Assembly (NCBI GenBank): GCA_025353925.1
Contig: JANXNV010000173.1
Location: forward strand, 1-56,025
DNA from: Armatimonadota bacterium
GTDB lineage: Bacteria; Armatimonadota; Armatimonadia; Armatimonadales; Capsulimonadaceae
Length of the DNA stretch: 56,025 nucleotides
Direction: 5' to 3'
The notes under the pieces were generated by a model that did no database searches, was not told the origin of the DNA, and saw nothing but the letters and a program-made list of their open reading frames with translations. Positions 25,129 to 33,818 of the stretch are shown here, one piece after another. Made by a program: the position numbers and the translations under genes. The stretch's first letter is position 1; every line of letters starts with the position of its first letter.

Positions 25129-25629
25129 ATGCTTAATACACCTAAAAATGCGCCTGACGACTTGCCCGGCACTCTCTCCCGACGTGAGGTTTTAAAGACC
25201 GCCGCCGCCACCGGGCTGGTTCTTCTGCTGCCGCTCGCCTCCGCCCTAGCCGAACCCGCCCCGGAGCAGTGGACCTCAATTGGTAAATCCGAAGATTTCG
25301 TCCTAAACACACCCAAGAAAGTCACGCTCGCCGACGGCTCCGTGCTCTACGTCACGCGCCAGACGAAAGACACCGTGGTCGCGGTCTCCTCTAAATGCAC
25401 GCACAAAGGCTGTCAGGTCGGCTGGAAGCCGGATGAGACCCAGTTCGAGTGTCCCTGCCATGGAGCCGCCTTCGCCGCCACGGGCAAAAACCTCCATGGC
25501 ACGATGCGCAGCCCGCAGGAAGCCTTGCCGAACCTGCCCTCCCTGCCGACCCGCCTCAAAGACGGCAGCATTGAAGTGGACCTGGCCGCCGTGCCGGTTG
25601 AAAAGCGGCGTCCAAATCCGGAGTACTAA
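25129..25629 (+). CDS. Tat-exported Rieske [2Fe-2S] protein
   Basis: A 166-residue protein with a twin-arginine signal (SRREVLK, R18-R19, then a hydrophobic run to about residue 42). The Rieske cluster motifs are C90-T-H92-K-G-C95 and C108-P-C110-H111, so the ligands are C90, H92, C108 and H111. C95 and C110 are placed as the structural disulfide of high-potential bc1/b6f-type Rieske proteins. No cytochrome b gene is adjacent, so it is an orphan, possibly part of an alternative complex or a periplasmic oxidoreductase. AAGGAG lies 5 nt before the ATG. Confidence 0.9.
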   Translation: MLNTPKNAPDDLPGTLSRREVLKTAAATGLVLLLPLASALAEPAPEQWTSIGKSEDFVLNTPKKVTLADGSVLYVTRQTKDTVVAVSSKCTHKGCQVGWKPDETQFECPCHGAAFAATGKNLHGTMRSPQEALPNLPSLPTRLKDGSIEVDLAAVPVEKRRPNPEY

Positions 25630-25750
25630 ATCTTTTCCCGCTTTACTGACCCTAAAGAACTCGCTCCCATCTGCCGACAATCCCTTGTGTAAGATAAACC
25701 CAATTAGAGACTCTACCCCCAACTATTGTAGAAGATCAGGAGAGATCGCC

Positions 25751-26161
25751 ATGGAAGTTTACACGAGGGAAGAAGGTACGATGCCGCGCGGAAATACGCT
25801 GGAGAGAGTGTCGCCGGCTGCCCCCATTCGCGGCGCGGAGTTTTATCACACACACCGGGAAGCTAATCGAACGATGCGCATGGACACGGGCGGCCTCTGT
25901 CAGCTCTGCGCCCGTAAAGCCGACCAGCGGGTCGAGCTGTACTCCCCGCTCTGGATCGCCGGACCGATTATGTACGGCGAATGCTGCCTCCCGCTCGCGG
26001 AGGCTGCTCTGCGGAAGACTGCACCCGAGGCCGCCACGATCACTGCCCGCAGACTGGAAGCGCAAAAGCCGCAGACATTTTGGCTGACGGCCATGATCGC
26101 CGCCGTCGCCGGGTTTTTCGCCCTCAGTGCCGAACGGCTGCTTCAAGTGAAGCTGTTTTAG
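25751..26161 (+). CDS. Small Cys-containing, C-terminally anchored membrane protein
   Basis: A 136-residue protein. The ATG at 25751 has AGGAG 8-9 nt upstream. The middle contains GGLCQLCARKADQ and MYGECCLPLAE, with two Cys pairs suited to metal or redox binding. A single hydrophobic segment (about residues 113-130, FWLTAMIAAVAGFFALSA) lies near the C-terminus, suggesting tail anchoring. It follows the Rieske gene by about 120 bp on the same strand. I do not recognise the family. Confidence 0.6.
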   Translation: MEVYTREEGTMPRGNTLERVSPAAPIRGAEFYHTHREANRTMRMDTGGLCQLCARKADQRVELYSPLWIAGPIMYGECCLPLAEAALRKTAPEAATITARRLEAQKPQTFWLTAMIAAVAGFFALSAERLLQVKLF

Positions 26162-26199
26162 GAAACACTGAAGAGGGACAAACATGAGGAAAATTAAGT

Positions 26200-26301
26200 A
26201 AGAGGGTGCGGCAAGCAAGAGGGTGCGGCAAGCAAGAGGGTGCGGCAAGCAAGAGGGCGCGGCAAGCAAGAGGGCGCGGCAAGCAAGAGGGCGCGGCAAG
26301 C
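26200..26301. repeat. 17-bp tandem repeat, six copies, ending in a hairpin
   Basis: Six head-to-tail copies of AAGAGGGYGCGGCAAGC fill 26200-26301. The first three copies have T at the variable position and the last three have C. The last copy continues into AGCGCCCCTACGG, creating a GGGCGC/GCGCCC hairpin with an 8-nt loop (26289-26308). I recall similar GTAGGGGCGCTGCTTGCCGC elements as dispersed intergenic repeats in other bacteria, but cannot check that here. It lies between convergent genes. Confidence 0.85.
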
Positions 26302-26331
26302 AGCGCCCCTACGGGTTCAGAAAGAAGTATT

Positions 26332-26874
26332 CTAGTCGCGGAGTGACTTTCTCCGGGTAGACCGGCATTTGAATGCCGGCGCCGAACTCGTCTGCGCCCG
26401 GTACGTTTGCAGCAGCAATTGATACGTCGGATCGGCTTTGGCGGCTTCCCACTTCGCCCGGAAGATCGCCGCCGACTCGGCTTTTTCGGCATCCACCACA
26501 AAAGGCAGAACGGTGCGCCCATGCGCTCCGCTCTGCCCTTTTTTGTCCTCGGGCACCGGCCCGTCATATTTTTTGCCGCCTTTGTGGTTTGCGTAGCGAC
26601 GCGCCCGGGTCATACCCATTTGCAGGAACTTGCGGGCCATGTCCATGCCGACGAAGTCCCCCGCCGCCCCGTATGCCAGAAACAGATTCCAAATGACCTC
26701 GGACGATTCCCGCGCCGCCTCGGGAGTCGCAAATCGCCAGTGCGGCAGGATTTCACCTTTGTAAGGCTGCACCAGCAGAACCCCCTGCTCCCCCACCCCC
26801 ACCCGGTACAGCTCGGGGTGCGCCCGGAAGTCCGTGTTCTGAAAGTCGAGCGTGTAATCGAACTTCGCGCTCAA
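26332..26874 (-). CDS. DUF4385 family protein
   Basis: This 180-residue protein matches DUF4385 as I remember it: FRAHPELYRVGVGEQGVLL, LPHWRFATPEAARES, DFVGMDMARKFLQMGMTRA, and RRYANHKGGKKYDGPVPED followed by GQSGAHGR. It is soluble, basic and of unknown function. The start is a TTG with no competing ATG. The TTG overlaps what would have been the ancestral stop of the upstream gene (see the duplication at 26878-26921). The C-terminal tail after residue 160 is basic and poorly ordered, close to the tandem repeat. Confidence 0.8.
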   Translation of the reverse strand: MSAKFDYTLDFQNTDFRAHPELYRVGVGEQGVLLVQPYKGEILPHWRFATPEAARESSEVIWNLFLAYGAAGDFVGMDMARKFLQMGMTRARRYANHKGGKKYDGPVPEDKKGQSGAHGRTVLPFVVDAEKAESAAIFRAKWEAAKADPTYQLLLQTYRAQTSSAPAFKCRSTRRKSLRD

Positions 26875-26877
26875 GCC

Positions 26878-26921
26878 GTCACCGTCTCCCGTGTCAATTT
26901 GTCACCGTCTCCCGTGTCAAT
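26878..26921. repeat. 23-bp-period tandem duplication at a gene junction
   Basis: A 21-bp sequence (GTCACCGTCTCCCGTGTCAAT on the plus strand, here in two parts: 26878-26898 and 26901-26921) occurs twice with a 23-bp period. On the minus strand it lies across the end of the gene at 26894-27451 and the start region of the DUF4385 gene. The first copy encountered by ribosomes supplies the present stop codon, and the second supplies the GGGAGACGG before the DUF4385 TTG start. Confidence 0.85.
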
Positions 26922-27451
26922 GTCTCCAGGGATTCTTCCAAGACGCGCCGGAAGCGCAGGTCCACAGCATCCGCCGTCGTGTACTCCGCCTTGCTGGCCG
27001 AGAACTTCTGCGTGTCCCCCAGCTCCAGCAGACCACGCAGGGGCGGGAGTGCTTCTTTCAGGCCCAGCTCCGCCGCCGTCTTCGCTCCCACCAATTGCAA
27101 CCAGCGGTCATTCGCCGTCAAAAGCCGCAGGAGAACCCGCCGCAGGGTCGCTTTCTGCGGCGGCCCGAGCGTCTTCTCTAAGGCCACAAGCTGCGTGTTC
27201 AGGCTCCAGAATTCCTCGGCGTAGGTCTGGCGGTTCAAGTGGGCGAGCGTGTCGCGGATCTCCGCCAGAAGGTCCGGGTCATCGCCGTCCTTCGGGCGCG
27301 GGTGAAAGACCGCTTCGAGCAGGGCCACATCGACAAGCGGCGTAGTCAGCATCACGCGAGCCTTGTTCCCACCGCGCCACTTGCCGACAAATCGTGCGAG
27401 AAAATACGTCCCGACGGCGATCCCGCCCCGTTCCAGCCACACTGCGCTCAT
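26894..27451 (-). CDS. Conserved hypothetical protein, possibly membrane-anchored
   Basis: A 185-residue protein with a weakly hydrophobic N-terminus (GGIAVGTYFLARFVGKW) and a helical, HEAT-like middle (RRVLLRLLTANDRWLQLVGAKTA split over residues 100-125, then LPPLRGLLELGD). I do not recognise the family. The start overlaps the DUF1992 gene stop by 4 bp, so it is coupled to that gene, and it is followed at once by the DUF4385 gene. The three form a small minus-strand operon. Confidence 0.6.
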   Translation of the reverse strand: MSAVWLERGGIAVGTYFLARFVGKWRGGNKARVMLTTPLVDVALLEAVFHPRPKDGDDPDLLAEIRDTLAHLNRQTYAEEFWSLNTQLVALEKTLGPPQKATLRRVLLRLLTANDRWLQLVGAKTAAELGLKEALPPLRGLLELGDTQKFSASKAEYTTADAVDLRFRRVLEESLETLTRETVTN

Positions 27452-27966
27452 AACGATTTTTCCGTTCTAATCTCGCTCTCCGCGATTTTTTCATCCGCCC
27501 CAAACCGCTCATCAAATTCCTGCAGCCGCCGACGAGTCAGCAGCGGGACCGGAGCACGGAAGGCGAAGGGGTTGGAATAGTTATACTTCAATATCAGATC
27601 GTTTGTCTGCTTGAGATGCTTGTGGTACGCCTCACGGGCGGCACAGCGCAGCGCAGTGTAATCCGGTGACCCTACCAGGCCCGGCTCGGCAGCCTCCCAG
27701 CGGGCCAGCGTGCCGAGGGCCGAAGCGCGGGAGGCTTCGATCTCCTTTTCCAGCAGCAGCCAGGGCGGCAGGACTTTGTTTTGCCGCAGTAGGCGGTTTA
27801 CTGCCCGCATACCCGGCGGTTCGAAGGGGTTTTCGGTCAGATCCAGCGGCTTGCCCCGCCCCGGCAGGTTATCGAAAAGGCCTTCATCGATCGCATCCTG
27901 GATCCGACGCTCCGCGATCCCCGCCATCCAATCCACCGTCTCCGCCAAATCTTCCGATGCCGCCAT
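27448..27966 (-). CDS. DUF1992 / DnaJ-C28-like domain protein
   Basis: A 172-residue protein with the DUF1992 signature: AERRIQDAIDEGLFDNLPGRGKPL followed by DLTENPF (written here as ERRIQDAIDEGLFDNLPG and GKPLDL), and NRLLRQNKVLPPWLLLEKEI. The domain is shared with eukaryotic DNAJC28 but has no J-domain; bacterial members are uncharacterised. It is the first gene of a three-gene unit, divergent from the GH38 gene with about 115 bp between the starts. Confidence 0.85.
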   Translation of the reverse strand: MAASEDLAETVDWMAGIAERRIQDAIDEGLFDNLPGRGKPLDLTENPFEPPGMRAVNRLLRQNKVLPPWLLLEKEIEASRASALGTLARWEAAEPGLVGSPDYTALRCAAREAYHKHLKQTNDLILKYNYSNPFAFRAPVPLLTRRRLQEFDERFGADEKIAESEIRTEKSL

Positions 27967-28081
27967 CGCACCTTCTCCCTTAAAATTGCTCGTCCTGCGT
28001 TAATTGTACCCAGTATCATCGCGTTCTCTGAGAAGATACGCTATAATAGAAGCAGAGACCTCTCGAGAAAGTAACCATCTT

Positions 28082-31000
28082 ATGCCCAATCGCAAAATTA
28101 AAACACTTCTCGCTGCCTGTGGCCTGGCTCTGATTGGCACGGCGGCATTCGCGCAGGCTCCGCTTCCTAAGGCAAATCTTTCCAAAGATCCGACCCTGTA
28201 CCTGATCGGCTATTCCCATCTGGACACGGAGTGGTGCTGGAGCTACCCGCAGGTCATTCGCGAGTACCTGCCGAACACGCTGCGCGACAACTTCAAGCTC
28301 TTCGATAAGTACCCCGATTACACGTTCAACTGGACCGGCTCCAACCGCTACCAGATGATGAAAGAGTATTACCCGGAAGATTACGCGAAGCTGAAGAAGT
28401 ATGTCGCCGCCGGCCGCTGGTTCCCGGCAGGCTCGAACGTCGAAGAGGGAGATGTGGATATCCCGTCGGAAGAGTCGGTCATCCGGCAGATCCTGTACGG
28501 AAACCAGTACTTCCGCCGGGAATTCGGAATCGCGAGCAATGAATTCATGGTACCGGACTGCTTCGGCTTTCCCGCTTCCCTGCCGTCGATTTTCGTCCAC
28601 TGCGGCTTAACAGGCTTCAACACGCAGAAGCTTTCCTGGGGATCGGCCATCGGTATCCCCTTTAACGTCGGTGTCTGGGAAGGGACCGACGGTCAATCCG
28701 TGGTCGCGGCCCTGAACCCCGGAGCGTACGTCCAGGGTGTCCCAGGCGATCTTAGCCACGACAAGGGCTGGATCAACCGGGTGAACGACAACGGCAGCAA
28801 GTCTGGGGTCTTCACGGATTTCCGCTACTACGGGACCGGAGACCGGGGCGGAGCACCAGGTGATGACGATGTTCGCCGCATGGAAGAAAGCGTTCATGGC
28901 GGCGGCCCGCTGCACGTTCTGCCTTCGACCACGGCGCAGATGTTCAATGACATCACCCCTGCCCAGAAAGCCGCCCTGCCGCGCTACAAAGGCGATATTC
29001 TGCTGACGCAGCACTCCACCGGGTCACTATCGTCACAGGCGGCGATGAAACGCTGGAACCGCAAAAACGAGGTTCTGGCCGACGCCGCCGAGCGGGCGTC
29101 CGTCGCCGCCGACTGGCTGGGAGCCGCGCCCTACGATCAGTCCCGCCTGCACGATGCCTGGCTGCGCTTCCTGCCGGGCCAGTTCCACGACATCATGGCT
29201 GGGACAGCTCTACCTGCCGCCTACGAATTCGCCTGGAACGATCAGATCATCGCCCTCAACGAGTTTGCCGGAGTCCTTCAGGAATCCGCTGGGGGCGTGG
29301 CCCGCGCTTTGGACACACACACTGTCGGCGTTCCCGTGATGGTCTATAACCCCCTCTCTACGATCCGTCAGGACATAGTGGAGGCGTCTGTCACGTTTCC
29401 GAGATCCGTGCCGCTCCGAGTTCGCGTGTTCGGCCCAAACGGCAAAGAAGTCCCCTCGCAGCTCAGTGGTCGCAGCGGAAACACGCTGACGGTCAAATTT
29501 CTGGGCAGTGCCCCGCCCGTTGGGTTTGCCGTATACGAAGTTCGCCCAGCCGCCAAAGCACCGGAAATGGACCCCGCGCTGAAAGTGTCGCGGATGGGCC
29601 TGGAAAACGCCCGCTACAAAGTTCGGCTGAACGCCGCAGGCGACGTCGCTAGTATCTACGACAAGCGGGCAAAGCGCGAGATGCTCTCGGCTCCGGCCCG
29701 ACTCGCCTATCAATACGAGAATCCCAACAGCTTCCCAGCATGGAATATGGACTGGGACGACCAGAAGAAGGCCCCGCGGGCGTATGTCACGGGAACCCCG
29801 ACCTTCCAGATCGTCGAAAACGGCCCCGCACGGGTCGCCCTTCAGGTGACGCGCGATTCAGAAGGCTCGCACTTTGTGCAGACGATCCGGCTGGCCTCGG
29901 GCAGCGCCGGGAACCATGTCGAGTTCGCTTCGGTGATCGACTGGAAAGGCAAAGAATCAGCCCTCAAAGCCGTGTTCCCCCTGACCGTCTCGAACCCGAT
30001 GGCAACTTATAACTGGGAGCTGGGGACAATTCAGCGCGGGAATAATGACCCCAAGAAGTATGAGGTCCCCTCGCACCGCTGGTTCGATCTGACCGACACG
30101 AGCGGCCAGTACGGCGTCTCCGTTCTGGATGACTGCAAGTACGGCTCGGACAAGCCCGACGATAACACCGTGCGATTGACACTGCTGTACACGCCGGGTG
30201 TGCGCGGCGGCTATCAGCATCAGGCTTCGCAGGACTGGGGACGCAACGAGTTTATTTATGCTCTCGAAGGCCACACGGGAGATTGGCGCTCGGGTCAAAC
30301 TCAGTGGGAAGCGGCTCGCCTAAATCAGCCACTGATCGCCTTCCAGACGACGCCGCATAGCGGCACGAATGGCAGAGAGTTCTCGCTGGCCCGTGTCAGC
30401 ACCCCGCAGGTGCAGATTCTTGCCCTTAAACGGGCAGAGGACAGCAAAGAGACGGTCGTTCGCTTCAACGAGCTGTCCGGGCTGCCCGCACATGCCGTGC
30501 ATCTGACCCTCGCCGCGCCGATCCTCTCAGCCCGGGAGATCAATGGACAGGAGCAGCCCCTGGGACCGGCCACCGTTCAGAACGGGCAGCTTGTCTTCGA
30601 CATGGATCCCTACCGGCCCCGGGCATTCGCCCTGACGATCGCCCCGGCGGCGAGTCGTTTGCCCGCTCCGCGCAGCACGCCGCTGATTCTGCCGTTCAAC
30701 ACGGATGTCGCCAGTGCCTCGGCAGGCAAACCCGGCAGCGGTGATTTCGACGGCCACGGGGCCAGCCTGCCCGGCGAGCTTCTGCCCGCGACCCTGGTCT
30801 CGGACGGCGCGACATTCCATCTCGGCTCCTCGGCGGACGGCAGCAAGAACGCCGTCATTTGCGCCGGTCAGCGTCTGAACCTGGCACCCGGTAAAAACCG
30901 GCGCGTCTCCCTGCTGGCGGCGGCGGTCGGAGGCGATACGCCCGCGACTTTCCTGGTAGACGGCCGCCCGGTGACGCGCGTCATCCAAAGCTGGGACGGC

Positions 31001-31927
31001 TATGTCGGCCAGTGGGATAACCGCACCTGGCGCGGGAAAGTCCCCGAGCTTGCTTACGACTGGTCGAACAAGCTGGCGGGTCTGACACCGGGCTACATCA
31101 AGCCTGCCTCGATCGCCTGGTATGCGAACCATAAGCGTTTAGCCGACGGAACCAATGACCCGTACCGGTTTTGCTACCTCTTCCGGTACTCCATCGCCGT
31201 TCCCGACAGTGCTAAGACGTTTACCCTGCCTAAAGACAGCCGCGTTCGCGTACTGGCCGTCTCGCTGGGGTCAGACCCCAACACGGAAACGGTCCCGGCC
31301 CAGCCTCTGGGCGAGACTCTCGACCACACGGCGAAAGCTCTGAAGCCGTTCTATGCCTCGTTCACGCAGGCGGTGACGATCAGCAGGATCGCTCCGAAGA
31401 TCGAGCCTGTCTACTCGGTACCCGCCGTGCAGGTATTCGACGGGACAAAAGCCGGGTCACCTGCCCCGAATATCACCGGCCTGCCGGTCGGCTACAAAGA
31501 CCCGTGGACGATGAACCAGTTCGTCTACCTCGATACGCAGCCCGCCGAGCTGACCGCCATTGCCGGCTTCGGGACCGGGGCAGAGATCGGCGGGGCGCAG
31601 CGCTACCTGATCAAGTTCCACGACGGCATCCATTTTTGGGGCAGTAATGTGGATGTCACCACCGGCGTGCCGTTCGACCTCGGCAAGTGGCAGATGATCA
31701 CGATGACCTACGACGGAAAAACGCTGACGATCTACAAAGACAGCCAAGCGATTAAGTCAGAGGCAGTCGCGCTGGAGGATGCCGAAAACGTGGTCCGCAT
31801 CGGTGCTCCCGGCCCCTGGGATACGGCTAAACCGTTCGCCGGAAAAGTCGCCGGGTTCGCCCTCTGGAACCGTGCCCTCTCCCAGCCGGAGATTCAGGCA
31901 TTAGGAACCCAAACGCCGAAAAACTAG
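28082..31927 (+). CDS. Exported GH38 alpha-mannosidase with C-terminal LamG-like domain
   Basis: A 1281-residue protein with a signal peptide (residues 1 to about 25, GTAAFAQA). The GH38 domain shows zinc ligands in GYSHLDTEW (H46, D48), the nucleophile Asp in MVPDCFGFP (D159) and a later zinc-type His in GQFHDIMAGT. The middle beta-domains follow the family order. The last 200 residues contain a concanavalin/LamG-like end (FDLGKWQMITMTYDGKTLTIY). It should remove mannose from glycans outside the cytoplasm. The ATG at 28082 is chosen because the signal peptide begins there; TATAAT at 28042-28047 gives a short leader. Confidence 0.88.
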   Translation: MPNRKIKTLLAACGLALIGTAAFAQAPLPKANLSKDPTLYLIGYSHLDTEWCWSYPQVIREYLPNTLRDNFKLFDKYPDYTFNWTGSNRYQMMKEYYPEDYAKLKKYVAAGRWFPAGSNVEEGDVDIPSEESVIRQILYGNQYFRREFGIASNEFMVPDCFGFPASLPSIFVHCGLTGFNTQKLSWGSAIGIPFNVGVWEGTDGQSVVAALNPGAYVQGVPGDLSHDKGWINRVNDNGSKSGVFTDFRYYGTGDRGGAPGDDDVRRMEESVHGGGPLHVLPSTTAQMFNDITPAQKAALPRYKGDILLTQHSTGSLSSQAAMKRWNRKNEVLADAAERASVAADWLGAAPYDQSRLHDAWLRFLPGQFHDIMAGTALPAAYEFAWNDQIIALNEFAGVLQESAGGVARALDTHTVGVPVMVYNPLSTIRQDIVEASVTFPRSVPLRVRVFGPNGKEVPSQLSGRSGNTLTVKFLGSAPPVGFAVYEVRPAAKAPEMDPALKVSRMGLENARYKVRLNAAGDVASIYDKRAKREMLSAPARLAYQYENPNSFPAWNMDWDDQKKAPRAYVTGTPTFQIVENGPARVALQVTRDSEGSHFVQTIRLASGSAGNHVEFASVIDWKGKESALKAVFPLTVSNPMATYNWELGTIQRGNNDPKKYEVPSHRWFDLTDTSGQYGVSVLDDCKYGSDKPDDNTVRLTLLYTPGVRGGYQHQASQDWGRNEFIYALEGHTGDWRSGQTQWEAARLNQPLIAFQTTPHSGTNGREFSLARVSTPQVQILALKRAEDSKETVVRFNELSGLPAHAVHLTLAAPILSAREINGQEQPLGPATVQNGQLVFDMDPYRPRAFALTIAPAASRLPAPRSTPLILPFNTDVASASAGKPGSGDFDGHGASLPGELLPATLVSDGATFHLGSSADGSKNAVICAGQRLNLAPGKNRRVSLLAAAVGGDTPATFLVDGRPVTRVIQSWDGYVGQWDNRTWRGKVPELAYDWSNKLAGLTPGYIKPASIAWYANHKRLADGTNDPYRFCYLFRYSIAVPDSAKTFTLPKDSRVRVLAVSLGSDPNTETVPAQPLGETLDHTAKALKPFYASFTQAVTISRIAPKIEPVYSVPAVQVFDGTKAGSPAPNITGLPVGYKDPWTMNQFVYLDTQPAELTAIAGFGTGAEIGGAQRYLIKFHDGIHFWGSNVDVTTGVPFDLGKWQMITMTYDGKTLTIYKDSQAIKSEAVALEDAENVVRIGAPGPWDTAKPFAGKVAGFALWNRALSQPEIQALGTQTPKN

Positions 31928-31937
31928 GCAGCATGAC

Positions 31938-31972
31938 AAAGCCCCCGCCCCAATTTTGGGACGGGGGCTTTC
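31938..31972. terminator. Bidirectional terminator
   Basis: A strong hairpin with arms AAAGCCCCCG(C)CCCAA and TTGGG(A)CGGGGGCTTT, one C:A mismatch, sits between the convergent stops of the mannosidase (31927) and the FMN-binding protein gene (31973). T runs lie on both sides, so it can act for both strands. Confidence 0.85.
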
Positions 31973-32521
31973 TTATTTCGACCCAAACGCCGGAAGACCG
32001 TCGATGCTTCGAGCGTTTTTCTCCGCCCGGTACCCCCGCAGGCCGTCATCGCCTTTGGACGCCGCCCATTTATCCAGTGTTTCCCGGTTCTCACGGAAGT
32101 CCAGCAGCGGCACGGCAAAGCCGCAGGAGGTAGAGATGCGTGTGACCGATACGCGAATATACGCCCGCGTGCCGGGATTTGGCGGGAAGTGTCCCGCGAT
32201 CTCGTCAAAAGCAGCGTCGCCCGGAAATACGGCTTCGCCGTGCCCATGCAGCCGGGCGATCTCCGGCTTGCCTTCAAACGCACAGAACATCAGAACGATG
32301 CGCCCGTTCTCGCGCAGATGTGCGACTGTTTCCGCCCCGCTCCCGGTGTAGTCCTGGTAGGCCACTTCCGTCGGTCCCAGAATTCGAAAACAATCGCCGC
32401 CTTTCGGCGAGCAGTTGAGATGACCGTCATTTGCCTCCGGGGCGGTCGCCACAAAGAACACATGCTGCCGACGTATCCAGGCGGCTAGATCGTCGTCGAT
32501 AAAATCCCGCTGTTTGCTCAT
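31973..32521 (-). CDS. Pyridoxamine 5'-phosphate oxidase-fold FMN-binding protein
   Basis: This 182-residue protein has the pattern of the putative PNPOx-like stress protein group: FFVATAPEANDGHLNCSPKGGD at the start (VATA...G..N.SPKG), RILGPTEVAYQDYTGSG, and IVLMFCAFEGKPEIARLHG. These proteins bind FMN or F420 and act as reductases or oxidative-stress proteins; true PNP oxidase activity is unlikely. It is the last chromosomal gene before the low-G+C island. Its upstream region abuts the left direct repeat (32561). Confidence 0.85.
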   Translation of the reverse strand: MSKQRDFIDDDLAAWIRRQHVFFVATAPEANDGHLNCSPKGGDCFRILGPTEVAYQDYTGSGAETVAHLRENGRIVLMFCAFEGKPEIARLHGHGEAVFPGDAAFDEIAGHFPPNPGTRAYIRVSVTRISTSCGFAVPLLDFRENRETLDKWAASKGDDGLRGYRAEKNARSIDGLPAFGSK

Positions 32522-32560
32522 GAGGTAACTCCCGTTTTTTGGAGCCTAGTATACCTAATA

Positions 32561-32592
32561 ATGTGGTAAACTATTTCCAGCAACTTCGTAAG
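32561..32592 (+). repeat. Left direct repeat of island
   Basis: The sequence begins ATGTGGTAAACTATTTCCAG, continues CAACTTCGTAAG, and matches 36188-36219 at 30 of 32 positions. Weaker similarity continues to CAATCACTTTATGT (32608-32621), matching CAGTCACTTTATGT before and across the helicase start (36254-36267). One frame reads VVNYFQQLRKFHSPDQSLYV and stays open to a stop at 32659-32661. Confidence 0.85.
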
Positions 32593-32706
32593 TTCCATAG
32601 CCCTGATCAATCACTTTATGTTCTAATTGCCTCGTTACACCTACAGAATATATTTGACTAACTACTCAACCTACCACAAATTGCAAATTATGAGTCTGAT
32701 TAAAAT

Positions 32707-33807
32707 ATGAGTAACAGCCCATCTAGCATTGATTTAGTACCTATGCAAGTTTTGCGTTTTGACCCGCAGAACCCACGCCTGCCTACTTCGATTAAGGGCA
32801 GTGATGAGCAGGCTGTTCTGCTCTACCTGTTAAAAGATGCGTCGCTCACTGAGCTGATGGGTTCGATTGGAGAACAAGGCTACTTTGCGGGTGAACCACT
32901 TCTCATATGTCCTAACCCACAAGCAAAAGACGAATATTTAGTTATTGAGGGAAATCGTCGCTTTGCATCAGTCAAATTATTGAGCAACCCCGAACTTGCG
33001 CCAATCAATAAGTCATCGGTCCAACTCGTAAGCACAGACTCTAAATTTAAGCCAACAGAACTTCCATGTGTTATATATCCAAGCCGCGAGTCGATTCTTA
33101 GTCACCTCAGTTACCGCCATATTACCGGTGTAAAAGCGTGGAACCCACTGCAGAAGGCTAGATATCTTAGTCAGCTTAGACAAGGTGTCCTAGAGCAGCC
33201 ATTGGATGTACAGTTCCGTAAATTGGCTAAGACCATTGGCACAAAATCTGACTATGTCGCGAGGCTCCTTGCTGGCAATGCTGTTTACAATAGAATAGAA
33301 GAAAACAATTTCTTTGACATTCCGAGACTCAATGAAGATACTTTTAATTTTGCTGTTTTAACAACAGCTTTTACATACACTAACATTAGAACTTTCATAG
33401 GGTTGGACAGCGACGACCCCACAACTCCTGATTTAAAAATGCCCGCATTGAGGGAACTGACTCAGTGGATATTTGAAAAAAATGATCAAAATATGACGAG
33501 ACTAGGCGAATCGCGCAACCTTAAATTTCTTAGCAAGATAGTGGCGAACGAAGATGCACTCAAAGCTTTTCAAAGTGGGATGCCTCTTGTTGACGCCAAA
33601 GACCTAACGGAAGCACCAACAGAGATTTTTCAAAGTGCTCTTCTTCAGGCCAAGGACAAAATGATACTTGCGAGAGGAACTCTGCACCTAATAGCACTTC
33701 CGACAATTTCAGATGATGAAGTCTTAGGCGAAGTTATTCTAATCGCTCGCGATATGCGAAGGATCGTGACCTCGAAAATCACAGAGGCAGAGGATATTAT
33801 CGCATAG
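32707..33807 (+). CDS. ParB/sulfiredoxin-fold domain protein of a restriction-type module
   Basis: A 366-residue protein. The N-terminal part has VPMQVLRFDPQNPRLP and later YLVIEGNRRFASVKLL (about residues 78-93), the strand and GxRR box of ParB N-terminal/Srx-fold proteins. An LTELMGSIGEQGYFAGEPLLI stretch between them is also typical of ParB boxes. A helical middle (LRQGVLEQPLDVQFRKLAKTI, then TKSDYVARLLAG) resembles the ParB helix-turn-helix. Such proteins bind nucleotides, or act as nucleases or DNA-sliding factors. It is cotranscribed with the nuclease-like gene 11 bp downstream. Codon use is A+T-rich, unlike neighbours. Confidence 0.75.
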   Translation: MSNSPSSIDLVPMQVLRFDPQNPRLPTSIKGSDEQAVLLYLLKDASLTELMGSIGEQGYFAGEPLLICPNPQAKDEYLVIEGNRRFASVKLLSNPELAPINKSSVQLVSTDSKFKPTELPCVIYPSRESILSHLSYRHITGVKAWNPLQKARYLSQLRQGVLEQPLDVQFRKLAKTIGTKSDYVARLLAGNAVYNRIEENNFFDIPRLNEDTFNFAVLTTAFTYTNIRTFIGLDSDDPTTPDLKMPALRELTQWIFEKNDQNMTRLGESRNLKFLSKIVANEDALKAFQSGMPLVDAKDLTEAPTEIFQSALLQAKDKMILARGTLHLIALPTISDDEVLGEVILIARDMRRIVTSKITEAEDIIA

Positions 33808-33818
33808 GGAGTTAAATT

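Noticed and set aside
26200-26301. Possible CRISPR array
   Set aside because: The 17-bp units are directly adjacent with no spacers and there are no cas genes.
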